This document shows, in pieces, positions 1 to 8,503 of a stretch of DNA of 64,000 nucleotides (the stretch's first letter is position 1; each line of letters opens with the position of its first letter). The notes beneath the pieces were generated by a model, which was not told the DNA's origin, made no database searches, and was given only the letters and a program-made list of their open reading frames with translations. The position numbers and the translations under genes were made by a program. The stretch covers positions 1,922,001-1,986,000 of the forward strand of contig NZ_UHIY01000001.1 of the NCBI RefSeq assembly GCF_900460525.1, in the 5' to 3' direction. This stretch comes from Yersinia kristensenii (GTDB taxonomy: Bacteria; Pseudomonadota; Gammaproteobacteria; Enterobacterales; Enterobacteriaceae).

Positions 1-1
1 C

Positions 2-355
2 AAAGGTAATGGCTTCCTGGCGACAATCGGTGCTATTTCTCCGTTTGTCGGGTTGTTTGGTACGGTTTGGGGCATCATGAACAGCTTTATTGGTATTGCT
101 CACTCACAGACGACCAACCTGGCTGTTGTTGCTCCGGGTATTGCAGAAGCCTTGCTGGCAACAGCACTTGGCTTAGTTGCCGCAATTCCTGCAGTGGTTA
201 TCTATAATATCTTTGCTCGCCTTATTGGTTCTTATCGCGCTCAGGTAGGGGATGTTGCTGCACAGGTATTATTATTGCTGAGCCGTGATCTTGATTTGAG
301 CAACAGCGCTGAAGCAAAGTCACCTAAGCAGCCTCACCAATTGCGTGCGGGGTGA
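2..355 (+). CDS. exbB: ExbB, C-terminal part (TonB energising proton channel)
   Basis: The frame is open from the left edge, so only the C-terminal part (about 117 residues) is present. Two hydrophobic segments are visible: one around [19 protein letters not shown] and one around [20 protein letters not shown]. These match the second and third membrane helices of the ExbB/MotA/TolQ family. With ExbD, ExbB uses the proton gradient to drive TonB-dependent outer-membrane receptors. exbD follows 3 bases after the stop, the usual exbBD operon. The tail after the last helix is hydrophilic ([13 protein letters not shown]). The link to the siderophore receptor further right is functional, not operonic. 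The assignment to ExbB rather than TolQ rests mainly on the ExbD neighbour. Confidence 0.93.
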   Translation, partial: KGNGFLATIGAISPFVGLFGTVWGIMNSFIGIAHSQTTNLAVVAPGIAEALLATALGLVAAIPAVVIYNIFARLIGSYRAQVGDVAAQVLLLLSRDLDLSNSAEAKSPKQPHQLRAG

Positions 356-358
356 TTT

Positions 359-784
359 ATGGCCATGCGGATGAACGATAACCTCGATGAAAGTGGTGAA
401 TTGCACGAAATTAACGTGACACCTTTCATCGACGTCATGCTGGTGTTGCTGATTATCTTTATGGTGGCGGCACCCTTGGCGACGGTTGATATTAAAGTAG
501 ACTTACCGGCATCTTCAGCGGTGCCACAGCCGCGGCCAGAGAAACCGGTTTTTCTGACAGTGAAAGCTGATAATCAGCTGTATGTCGGCGATCAGCAGGT
601 TGATCGCGATACACTGGCGGCTGCGCTGGATAAAGTGACTCAATCGAACAAAGAAACCACCATATTTTTCCAAGCGGATAAAGTGGTGGATTATGAGACT
701 CTGATGAGTGTGATGGACGCATTGCGTAAGTCAGGTTATCTCAAGGTAGGTTTAGTCGGCATGGAAGCTGGTGGCGCAAAATAA
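359..784 (+). CDS. exbD: ExbD, TonB energising protein
   Basis: This 141-residue protein has the ExbD layout: a short cytoplasmic N-terminus, one membrane helix at about residues 24-43, and a periplasmic domain. The motif INVTPFIDVMLVLLIIFMVA holds the conserved Asp of the proton path (D in PFIDVML). The periplasmic part has the ExbD-type PQPRPEKPV and TTIFFQADKVVDYETLM segments. Length and start agree with the roughly 140-residue enterobacterial ExbD. It works with ExbB and TonB in the inner membrane to power uptake of ferric siderophores. No Fur box can be seen because the operon start lies outside the window. Confidence 0.97.
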   Translation: MAMRMNDNLDESGELHEINVTPFIDVMLVLLIIFMVAAPLATVDIKVDLPASSAVPQPRPEKPVFLTVKADNQLYVGDQQVDRDTLAAALDKVTQSNKETTIFFQADKVVDYETLMSVMDALRKSGYLKVGLVGMEAGGAK

Positions 785-792
785 TCAATAAT

Positions 793-817
793 AGGCGCGG
801 TAGTTATTACCGCGCCT
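793..817. terminator. Hairpin between exbD and tadG
   Basis: A perfect 10-bp inverted repeat AGGCGCGGTA/TACCGCGCCT encloses a 5-base loop in the 51-base gap between convergent exbD and tadG. There is no strong T-run on the plus side. On the minus side it is followed by an AT-rich tract. It probably acts as a two-way transcription end for both operons. Confidence 0.7.
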
Positions 818-835
818 GATATTGGTGATTGGAGA

Positions 836-2215
836 TTATTGTTTGGGAGTATTACGTCCGACCTCACTTGTTGCTGACACGCTAACGGCTTGTTGTAGTT
901 CAAGTTCCAGCTCATGAGCATTATGAGCTTCGTAGTAATTATCTTCACCAACGCATTGTTTCCAGTTAATATATTCAGGTGCATTTACATTATTTTCCGG
1001 TGAATATGCAATGGCAATAAATGCCATTTGAATACCATTCTTTATAATCATCTCACACATTCCTTCATCTATAAGTGTTTTGCTGATAAAAAATCCTTTA
1101 TTTGGTAACATTGTCGAGTTATAGCTATCCATACCATCTGAAAGAATGATCATTAGTTTTTTATGGCCATTATCAGCTGTCTCCTTAAATATGTTATTAG
1201 CCGAGAGTATCCCTGAGCTTATTAGCGTCCCCCCTAATGGAGCCATTTCTATTATATTTTCTATACTATAATCAAATTGTTCTCTCTCTAGTGAGTATGA
1301 GTTTGTACCACTTAGGCAAATCTCTTTGTGTTTGATATCACGCATAGGGATATCAATGGGTTGTACATTTTCAGTAATTGACATAATTGTCTTTTTATAG
1401 TCAATATGATCGCCGATTACATCCAAAAAAGTCCAAGCGTTCTTTGTGGCCTCTGCATTTTCCGACAGATAATCACCGTTAGGCTTATATATCTTTGGTG
1501 AAAAAGGTAAATGGCAATATTCTTTGTTTTCTCCATTTTCTGAAACTTTTCTTTTTGTTCCCGATCCGAAAGGGATAAAACCTATAGTATTAACATTACT
1601 ATTATTTTTAATAGTATTATGTAATATTCTAAATGCCGATCTTAAGGCATTTATTCGTTCGCCATTTTTTATGCTCACGTCATCAGAAAAACTTAGCAAC
1701 ATTGAACCTGAATAGTCAGCGACAAAAACTACATCAGTCGGCTCACTGACTTCTATGGTTTTATTTTTTATGGCCTCACCATTATCTGTGGTTTGTATAT
1801 TACTAATGGAGTTGGTAAGAGGACTCCGGCCTAAAAATTCGACAGGATAAGTCATAGTAACAGCGGCATTGTATCCAAGATAGTTGGTATTATCATCTAT
1901 ATTAATTATCGGGTCTGAAAACCCCTCAGAGGGTAAATAGGCATTAGCATAAGATAAAACCAATTCCCTGTTTTTTGTTTGTTGAGCCGCATTGGGTATT
2001 CCATCATTTTCTACGGTTAGTGCTAATGTGGCTTGCTCAATAGCATCTGATAGTTTGGCTTTTTTTTGTAAAAAAATTGAAACTTCAAGAATTATAAAAG
2101 TAAGTGCAATAAAAAAAGGGAATATAATAATGAAAGACACTAGGATAGCGCCATGTTCATTTTTCTTAAACTGGGTGAGGCGATTAAACTTACGAATGAT
2201 ATCTGTATTAGTCAA
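836..2215 (-). CDS. tadG: TadG-like protein with von Willebrand A domain
   Basis: A 459-residue protein and the last gene of the tad operon. Near residues 19-45 there is a TadE/TadG-type leader (EHGAILVSFIIIFPFFIAL): a glycine, then a long hydrophobic segment. The pseudopilin glutamate is replaced by serine. From about residue 160 there is a von Willebrand A domain with the metal-site motif DYSGSM and later LMIILSDGMDS. TadG proteins are envelope accessories of the Flp/Tad pilus with an adhesin-like or assembly role; the exact role here is inference. tadF ends 31 bases upstream. The reading frame is intact and AT-rich like the rest of the locus. Confidence 0.88.
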   Translation of the reverse strand: MTNTDIIRKFNRLTQFKKNEHGAILVSFIIIFPFFIALTFIILEVSIFLQKKAKLSDAIEQATLALTVENDGIPNAAQQTKNRELVLSYANAYLPSEGFSDPIINIDDNTNYLGYNAAVTMTYPVEFLGRSPLTNSISNIQTTDNGEAIKNKTIEVSEPTDVVFVADYSGSMLLSFSDDVSIKNGERINALRSAFRILHNTIKNNSNVNTIGFIPFGSGTKRKVSENGENKEYCHLPFSPKIYKPNGDYLSENAEATKNAWTFLDVIGDHIDYKKTIMSITENVQPIDIPMRDIKHKEICLSGTNSYSLEREQFDYSIENIIEMAPLGGTLISSGILSANNIFKETADNGHKKLMIILSDGMDSYNSTMLPNKGFFISKTLIDEGMCEMIIKNGIQMAFIAIAYSPENNVNAPEYINWKQCVGEDNYYEAHNAHELELELQQAVSVSATSEVGRNTPKQ

Positions 2216-2246
2216 AATAAATAGCCTTTATCATATAAATTACGCG

Positions 2247-2834
2247 TTATCGCCCGATAGTAATCGCCGATGATTTGATCGCAGGAGCCGGTGTTTCGGG
2301 GCTAAATAGAGTGCTATACCAAGGTATAGTCGGTAGACATAAGGTCACCTGATAAAGAGGTATCCATCGGCCAGTATTCCCATAGGGTGATAAGCTATCC
2401 ATTTCATGCAATGGTTGGGTGGGGTTACAAGCAACCGTTCCAGCGCTAAGTGACAAACTATTTCTCTCGTCTATAATTTTATCTATTAGGTCTGGTGAGT
2501 CAGTATCATTAAAATGTAAGGTTTCTATTTTTATCGCAATATTATTATAATGCGCACCTGAATTTAATAGCATTTGTTCCGTTAGCTGTTTTAATTTTTC
2601 AACCTGTGCCTGTGTCAATACATTATCATTGTCGTATAATCTTGCCCGCTCCCGGACGATTCCAGCAATAGAATATGAAATACGATCTAATTTACCCACG
2701 GTAGATTGATATGCAGCCATAGATAATAATAACTTTATAAATAGTGCAATAATTGAAATAATAAAAACCAGCTCAAGAATTACAGCCCCTTTATTGTTGA
2801 TAATAAATTCATTTTGATTAATTTTCTTGAACAA
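2247..2834 (-). CDS. tadF: TadF-like minor pseudopilin
   Basis: 195 residues. The N-terminus has a prepilin-peptidase-type site, NNKGAVILEL, with glutamate five residues after the glycine, followed by a hydrophobic helix (VFIISIIALFIKLLLSMAA). The rest is a globular periplasmic domain. In Tad systems TadE and TadF are pseudopilins cut by the TadV peptidase and needed for pilus assembly. The start overlaps the end of tadE by 17 bases, which indicates translational coupling. The call rests on position between tadE and tadG and on the leader type, because sequence conservation of TadF outside the helix is weak. Confidence 0.85.
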   Translation of the reverse strand: MFKKINQNEFIINNKGAVILELVFIISIIALFIKLLLSMAAYQSTVGKLDRISYSIAGIVRERARLYDNDNVLTQAQVEKLKQLTEQMLLNSGAHYNNIAIKIETLHFNDTDSPDLIDKIIDERNSLSLSAGTVACNPTQPLHEMDSLSPYGNTGRWIPLYQVTLCLPTIPWYSTLFSPETPAPAIKSSAITIGR

Positions 2835-3342
2835 AAATCACCTCACGTCTTAATAGAGTATTGGCAAAAACAGAGGGGATAGGGAAAAAAATAGGTTGAT
2901 ATGAATAGATGACAGTGTATTTAGCCAGTGGCAGTGAATCATCATTATGTCTGCCGCCGGAAATAATCTCATTAAGATTATTTCCTATATCATTACCAAT
3001 ACTATCGAAAAGGCTATCATTTATGATGTCATCAATGCTATTACTGAAGACAACTTGAGTAATTATATTTTCATTTGTTATAAATGCCCCAAAAACACCT
3101 GTTTGAGTGATGAGTTTTTGTCGTACAATCGTATTGTAAGTTGTTCTATCATCCTTGCTTTTGTTTTTAGCGGCCTTTGTTGCTTCTGAGACAGCCAAAT
3201 CTAGGTTAGAGGAAATATAAAATAGACGTGCCATCTCAGCACTTGATAGCAATATAAATAAAAACAACACAAATAATATTGAAAATTCAATCGAAATGGA
3301 GCCTCTATTTGAGCGAAAAAAAGTCATAATATTTTCACTCAT
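2818..3342 (-). CDS. tadE: TadE-like minor pseudopilin
   Basis: 174 residues with the TadE-type leader RSNRGSISIEFSILFVLFLF: glycine, four residues, glutamate, then a membrane helix. The remaining periplasmic part includes SSAEMARLFYISSNLDLAVSEA, a stretch typical of the TadE family just after the helix. It is probably processed by TadV and placed at the base of the Flp pilus machine. The start codon shares a base with the tadD stop region (tadD ends at 3342), so the genes are tightly packed. Confidence 0.88.
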   Translation of the reverse strand: MSENIMTFFRSNRGSISIEFSILFVLFLFILLSSAEMARLFYISSNLDLAVSEATKAAKNKSKDDRTTYNTIVRQKLITQTGVFGAFITNENIITQVVFSNSIDDIINDSLFDSIGNDIGNNLNEIISGGRHNDDSLPLAKYTVIYSYQPIFFPIPSVFANTLLRREVIFVQEN

Positions 3343-4100
3343 TATTTTATTTCTCGAGTCAAACTCTCTGGACGCAGGCTGGCAACTTGGCTCAGGGCTA
3401 ATACTAACTGGTCTGGATTGTCAGACATTTTTTCGGCTACGATTATTTTTTTAGCATATTGGATATCACCTAACTGAACTAGTGAGAATACCAGATTATG
3501 TAACATTAAACGGCCTCTTTTTCCTGCCAAATAGTCTGGTAGTAATATTCTAACGGCATCGGTGTAACGGTCATCAAGCATTGCGACTACAGCGAGATTA
3601 TTCATTGCTATTTCATCAGAAATAAACAAAGCGCGTGATTTTTCAATGGCAATTTCAGATTTATGTATTTCACCCTCATTAGCTAAAATAATGCCATTTA
3701 GATTATGGGCTTCTGCATTATTAGGTGAAATCGCTAATAACTTACTCACCACAATTTTAGCCCCGTCATTATTATTGTTATTGATCAGGTTCTTGGCTTG
3801 TAGCATGTAAATTGATGCGTTTTCCTTATGGGATATTGGTTGCAAGTAATATAAAGAGGACTTACTATCACCAGTAAGGTAGTAAGCATTTGCCAGTTTT
3901 AGTCGAATTGATTCATCTTCTTTTACTTTTAATTTATTGCGATATAAAGTAATTAAACCAGCATGGTTATTGGCTTTAAGTAAAATACTTTCACGATAAT
4001 AAAATTCTTTATTACTAACATTATTATTAGAACAACCACTTAAAATAAAAGTAAAAATTAAAAAAATCATTATGGTGTTAAGTTCTTTATTCATATGCAA
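3342..4100 (-). CDS. tadD: TadD, TPR lipoprotein of the Tad machine
   Basis: 252 residues. A lipoprotein signal ends in LSGC within the first 25 residues, so the mature protein should be lipid-anchored, probably in the outer membrane. The body is helical and looks like tetratricopeptide repeats, for example AEAHNLNGIILANEGEIHKSEIAIEKSRAL and EIAMNNLAVVAMLDDRYTDAVRIL. TadD acts as an assembly factor (pilotin-like) for the Flp pilus secretin or machine; this role comes from the family. The first ATG and a second one two codons later are both possible starts. It overlaps the end of tadC by 14 bases. Confidence 0.9.
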   Translation of the reverse strand: MHMNKELNTIMIFLIFTFILSGCSNNNVSNKEFYYRESILLKANNHAGLITLYRNKLKVKEDESIRLKLANAYYLTGDSKSSLYYLQPISHKENASIYMLQAKNLINNNNNDGAKIVVSKLLAISPNNAEAHNLNGIILANEGEIHKSEIAIEKSRALFISDEIAMNNLAVVAMLDDRYTDAVRILLPDYLAGKRGRLMLHNLVFSLVQLGDIQYAKKIIVAEKMSDNPDQLVLALSQVASLRPESLTREIK

Positions 4101-4917
4101 GTAGCTCCAAAACGCTTGGTGATATAACTAATATAATAAATGGAATAAGAATAAATAAGAATAATGGAATGGTCAGTTTCGCTGTTAATTTACTTATTTT
4201 TTCTTCAGTGACCAATAACTGCATTTCCCTCATATCTTGAGATAACTTAATCAGTTGTTCGTAAACAGTGGCCCCAAAACTGATACTATATTGTAGTGCA
4301 CTACAAAACATTCTTATTTCTAGCTCAGTAGAAGACTGATGGAATTCTTTAATAGCACTTTCTAAACCATTAATTTCTGCCCTCCGGGTTACTTTTAGCA
4401 TAATTAAACTTAAGTCTGCATTAATTAGTTCAAATTTTTTTGCTGTATAACTCAGAGAACTGTCAATTGTCATCCCGGATTGAACACAGGCAGCAGTTAT
4501 ATCAATAAAGAATGGAAGCGACTTTAGTAAAGATTTATTTCTGCTAGTTATAATATTTTTCACTATATATTTAGGGAGGTATAACATCATGATAAGCATA
4601 ATAACCCCCACTATAAGAATATTTTTCAGATTGATTGAGAATAAATTTAGTGCTGTTAAAACTACTGTTACTACCAGAGATATTATTATAATCATCAACT
4701 TAAAATAGGCAATGTTATATAAAAAAAAAGGTAGTCTTATAGTATTATAAATATAATTTTCTTTTGAGTTTTCTTTTTCGGTATTTTTTGTTTTACTATT
4801 TACCCTTTCCTGATTATTTATTGCATTATAAGTTGACAATCTGTTATTTTTATTTTTATTTTTAAAGAAAACGATGCAGCCAAATACAAGTATAATAATA
4901 AACAATAATATTTTCAT
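4087..4917 (-). CDS. tadC: TadC, inner-membrane platform protein
   Basis: 276 residues with a T2SS-F (GspF-like) domain. An N-terminal membrane anchor is followed by a Lys/Asn-rich linker, two membrane helices at about residues 70-112, a cytoplasmic helical domain (LLKSLPFFIDITAACVQSGMTIDSSL) and a C-terminal helix ending in ISPSVLELLAYE. TadB and TadC together form the inner-membrane platform on which the TadA ATPase acts. Start and tadB stop overlap by 4 bases (ATGA type). Confidence 0.9.
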   Translation of the reverse strand: MKILLFIIILVFGCIVFFKNKNKNNRLSTYNAINNQERVNSKTKNTEKENSKENYIYNTIRLPFFLYNIAYFKLMIIIISLVVTVVLTALNLFSINLKNILIVGVIMLIMMLYLPKYIVKNIITSRNKSLLKSLPFFIDITAACVQSGMTIDSSLSYTAKKFELINADLSLIMLKVTRRAEINGLESAIKEFHQSSTELEIRMFCSALQYSISFGATVYEQLIKLSQDMREMQLLVTEEKISKLTAKLTIPLFLFILIPFIILVISPSVLELLAYE

Positions 4918-5807
4918 GTCGATTTACCTAGCATTTTTCTTATTAAAACAATTCCAACAATCTCACTGGTGATAATGTAGTAATATATCATTCTACCGAT
5001 AGGGTGATCCCACATGGATTCTATAGTAGTAGGATCAAGAAAATAAAGTAAAAAAGAAAATGCAATAGGCATTATGGATATAATATTTACTGACATTCGT
5101 ACTTGTGCAGTCATTACTGCTTTTTTTTGCTCGGTAGTTTTATTTTTATTAATTACTTCAGATAAACGGCTGGTTAGCTCTCTTAACTGCCCACCTTGCT
5201 GTAGATTAAGTAAAGTTATAGTAATAAGAAAATAGAACTCTGGATGTTTAAATCTTTGATAAGAATCATAAAAAACAGCCTCAGGAGACTCCCCAACATT
5301 CAGTCGACGGCAAATAAGGCTAAACTCATTCCCTAATGGACCACTAATTTCTTGGCCACAGCGTTCTAATACTTGATTAATACTGGCACCGCTACTCGCT
5401 GCCATGTTAATCATCAACAGAGCTTCAGGAAAATCTTTTTTAAAAAGAGTGTGATGTCTTTTTCTTGACAACCTCAATTGAAAGTATATAACACTTATCA
5501 TTATAAAAAATAAAATAATAAGAGTGTTGAAATTAAGCCAAAAGTAATTAACTGCATAAATGCCTATTGAGTATATTACCGGGATTAATATGTGTAATGT
5601 ATTTCTCTCTTTAAGAATTGTAGATAAATAAGTAAGCCATTCTTTAAGTATTCTCTTAGAAAATGCAATAAAAAAATATCCATTGTCGGATTTTATTTTC
5701 TTTGTTCTTTTCTCTTTTATAACAGATCTTTTTATTTTTAACCATTTTATGTTATTTAATATTAACAATAGTAGACCTGATGATAATATTATTATGTAGT
5801 AAATCAT
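4914..5807 (-). CDS. tadB: TadB, inner-membrane platform protein
   Basis: 297 residues, the partner of TadC and also a GspF-type protein. It has an N-terminal helix, two helices in the middle (residues about 70-110), a cytoplasmic helical bundle with the TadB-like stretch FPEALLMINMAASSGASINQ, and C-terminal helices. It couples TadA ATP hydrolysis to Flp pilin assembly. It overlaps tadA by 4 bases. Base composition is strongly AT-rich, as elsewhere in the locus. Confidence 0.9.
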   Translation of the reverse strand: MIYYIIILSSGLLLLILNNIKWLKIKRSVIKEKRTKKIKSDNGYFFIAFSKRILKEWLTYLSTILKERNTLHILIPVIYSIGIYAVNYFWLNFNTLIILFFIMISVIYFQLRLSRKRHHTLFKKDFPEALLMINMAASSGASINQVLERCGQEISGPLGNEFSLICRRLNVGESPEAVFYDSYQRFKHPEFYFLITITLLNLQQGGQLRELTSRLSEVINKNKTTEQKKAVMTAQVRMSVNIISIMPIAFSFLLYFLDPTTIESMWDHPIGRMIYYYIITSEIVGIVLIRKMLGKST

Positions 5808-7090
5808 TTATCCACCAAAGAAAAAATACCATTTAATTCATTTGATAAGTTATAGATATCGGCATTTATTCTTACAGAAGAGCGACTCAGTAAGCCATGA
5901 TTAACGAAATCCCCTTGAATTTTGCCTTCTTGTCCACGTTCTTTAGCGGGTTTAAATGAAAAAATATCTTGTAATACAACATTATCGCCCTCCATTCCCA
6001 TGATCTCACTGATGTGACATAATTTTCGTGAGCCATCATTCATCCGCGAAACTTGAACAATAAGGTTGATCGCTGAAGCGATATTACGACGAATGGTAAA
6101 TATAGGCATATTAACCGGGCCCATCATAATCATACTTTCGAGCCGTGCAACAGCATCTCGGGGGGAATTAGCATGCAGCGTTGACATGGAACCATTATGA
6201 CCGGTGTTCATTGCCTGAAGCATTTCAAAAGTTTCTTCACCTCGACACTCCCCGATAATAATCCGATCAGGGCGCATACGCAGTGAGTTAATCACTAAGT
6301 CTCGCATTGTGATCTGTCCGGTATTTTCCAACCCCGCTAGTCGTGTCTCCATCCGTACCACATGCGGTTGTTCAAGATTCAGTTCTGCTGCATCTTCTAA
6401 AGTAATCACCCTTTCATTTTCAGATATATACTTTGATAGTGCATTGAGTAATGTTGTTTTACCTGAACCAGTTCCTCCAGAGATAATAATATTAACCCGA
6501 CAACTGGCAGCAATAATCAGAAAATTAGCCATATCACTGCTCATAGCGCCCATATCGACCAAGTCTTCTAATTTTCGTTTGTTACTACTGAATTTTCGGA
6601 TCGAAAGTACTGTCCCGTCCAATGTAATAGGGCTTATTGCTACATTGATGCGACTACCATCAATTAAACGTGCATCGGCCAGGGGGCGGCTTTCATCAAT
6701 ACGCCGATTGGCCCTCTGCATTAAACGTTTGGCAATATCCGTCAGTTGAGCATTATTAATAAAACGGCGAGAGGTTAAGGTGATCAGCCCATAGCGTTCA
6801 ATAAATATTTTTTCGGGGCCATTAACCATAATATCACTAATAGAGTCATCCTCCATAAGTTCTCTTAATGGGCCAAATCCAGTAATTTCATCCGCAATTA
6901 TAGAAATTATTTTTTTCTGATCTTGAGTTGTTAACTTATAGTCATTATCATTAAATAAATCATCAAGTGTTTGTGAAAGTAATTCACTAAGTTTGCTATA
7001 ATCGTCAACAAGATATTCAACCTTATCTATATCAATATTGGCTAGTAGTTTCTCTCTAATTAATTCTTGCGTATTCAATGATACTTTCAC
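5804..7090 (-). CDS. tadA: TadA/CpaF-type secretion ATPase
   Basis: 428 residues, a type II/IV secretion ATPase of the CpaF class. Visible motifs are Walker A GGTGSGKTTLL (about residues 205-215), an Asp box (RVITLEDAAEL), Walker B-like RPDRIIIGECRGEE and a His box (MSTLHANSP). The N-terminal domain has the CpaF-like DEITGFGPLRELMEDDSISDI segment. It is the hexameric motor that drives Flp pilus extension and, in related systems, retraction. It is the best conserved gene of the locus. Confidence 0.97.
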   Translation of the reverse strand: MKVSLNTQELIREKLLANIDIDKVEYLVDDYSKLSELLSQTLDDLFNDNDYKLTTQDQKKIISIIADEITGFGPLRELMEDDSISDIMVNGPEKIFIERYGLITLTSRRFINNAQLTDIAKRLMQRANRRIDESRPLADARLIDGSRINVAISPITLDGTVLSIRKFSSNKRKLEDLVDMGAMSSDMANFLIIAASCRVNIIISGGTGSGKTTLLNALSKYISENERVITLEDAAELNLEQPHVVRMETRLAGLENTGQITMRDLVINSLRMRPDRIIIGECRGEETFEMLQAMNTGHNGSMSTLHANSPRDAVARLESMIMMGPVNMPIFTIRRNIASAINLIVQVSRMNDGSRKLCHISEIMGMEGDNVVLQDIFSFKPAKERGQEGKIQGDFVNHGLLSRSSVRINADIYNLSNELNGIFSLVDK

Positions 7091-7106
7091 TGTTTATTTT
7101 CCCTTT

Positions 7107-8231
7107 TTATTTTAGTGATGCTGCTATCTTATTTATCCATGATTTACCATTTTTTGATAAATGAATATTTATACCTAATGTATTCTTGGCTAAATCAATT
7201 ATCTTTACTTTGCTTCTGCCAAAATAATTTTTGTCAACTAATGACTCTTTTGTTTTCGATATATATGGTATTTGTGTGTCAATCTTACGACCTAATAAAG
7301 ATTGTATGTCAGATGTATTTAACATATTTTTTGCTATAGGCCTGCTTTCATTTAAACAAACTATTAATCGAGTGGTTTGTCTATTATCTCGTTTGAAACG
7401 ATCATAAATATCAATGAAATCTTTAGCCACACGAACAGATGTCATACTATTGTCGAGTAATATAATAATACAATCAGAGTGTTCTATGTAACCCGTTAGT
7501 TTTTCCTTTGGTGAATTATGGATAGATTGGTCAAACACAATATAATTATGCTTTCTACCAATTTTAATATCAATATCACTTAACTCGTTTCCTTTGCATA
7601 GCATAATATCAATGTTTTTATGATATTCATTTATCTCTGATGTCATCTTTTTCTCTGTAACAAGATCAAGATCTTGAGACCCTTGATTACCTTGTAATAA
7701 CAAAGTGGGGGATTTTTTTATTTGAGTTATTTCACAAGAAAAATGATAACTAAGGAGTGTGGTACCTATTCCACCCTTACATCCTAATATGCTGATAAAA
7801 AAAGCTTTTCTTTCCATTTCAATTGGAATGCCTTTGAGTAAGTGTTGTGTTAGTTCAATTGACTGTGATTGTACGTTTAAGTATAAAATTCCTCGTTCAG
7901 TAAATTTCTGTGCGACACTAATTGAATCAATATCACCGACTAATACGCACCAACAGTCTCGTGGTGTATTACTTTTTATCAAACTTAATGTTTTTTCAAC
8001 GTCCTCATTATTACCTATATCAATAATAAAACCGACAGTTTTTTCAGGAGTATTAATTGTCGATAAATTAAAAATATCTTTATCAATTTCTTTAATATCG
8101 TTGATGTCGGCCAGTCGTATTTTTTCAGATACTTTCTCTATCACCCATTTTCTAGTGGATACAATCACAATATTACTTTTTATTTTATTATCTTTTCTAT
8201 TGATTAATTCTTTGTTGAGGATTAATTGCAT
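7107..8231 (-). CDS. tadZ: TadZ/CpaE-like localisation protein
   Basis: 374 residues in two parts. The N-terminal half is a receiver-like domain, and the C-terminal half is a MinD/ParA-type P-loop domain with the motif GCKGGIGTTLLSYHF (about residue 150). TadZ/CpaE proteins localise the Tad machine to its site in the cell. The P-loop ends in TT rather than KTT, the sort of variation seen in TadZ proteins that bind but poorly hydrolyse ATP; activity is not predictable here. The gene is very AT-rich and less conserved than tadA. It overlaps the small upstream gene by 10 bases. Confidence 0.85.
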   Translation of the reverse strand: MQLILNKELINRKDNKIKSNIVIVSTRKWVIEKVSEKIRLADINDIKEIDKDIFNLSTINTPEKTVGFIIDIGNNEDVEKTLSLIKSNTPRDCWCVLVGDIDSISVAQKFTERGILYLNVQSQSIELTQHLLKGIPIEMERKAFFISILGCKGGIGTTLLSYHFSCEITQIKKSPTLLLQGNQGSQDLDLVTEKKMTSEINEYHKNIDIMLCKGNELSDIDIKIGRKHNYIVFDQSIHNSPKEKLTGYIEHSDCIIILLDNSMTSVRVAKDFIDIYDRFKRDNRQTTRLIVCLNESRPIAKNMLNTSDIQSLLGRKIDTQIPYISKTKESLVDKNYFGRSKVKIIDLAKNTLGINIHLSKNGKSWINKIAASLK

Positions 8232-8503
8232 ATGTCACCATTATCTCTGGAGTTTTTTCTATTGATATCTGATGCGCAGCCCATTTTTTTATTTTTATCC
8301 GTGCGGTAATCATTAATATTATAGTCGCATGATTTATATTGAATTTTAAATCTATTATCTTTGCATCTGTTAGCATTTTTTATAATGGGTTTATTTTTTA
8401 CTACTAATACTGATGCACGATCATTATCCAGAGGGGCAATTGTTCTTCCTGCATAAATATAATTTGAAAATAATAAAAGACCGCTTATTATTAATAACTT
8501 CAT
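8222..8503 (-). CDS. Small secreted protein in the rcpB position of the tad locus
   Basis: 93 residues, not recognised by sequence. A clear signal peptide (KLLIISGLLLFSNYIYAG) is followed by about 75 polar residues rich in Asn, Asp and Lys with four cysteines (RCKDNR, KSCDYN, GCASD, ICN). It sits between rcpA and tadZ, exactly where rcpB (cpaD in Caulobacter) lies in other tad operons. It is much shorter than usual RcpB/CpaD proteins and shows no obvious similarity. It overlaps rcpA by 4 bases and tadZ by 10, so it is very probably a translated operon member. A function with the secretin in the outer membrane is inference from position only. Confidence 0.7.
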   Translation of the reverse strand: MKLLIISGLLLFSNYIYAGRTIAPLDNDRASVLVVKNKPIIKNANRCKDNRFKIQYKSCDYNINDYRTDKNKKMGCASDINRKNSRDNGDICN

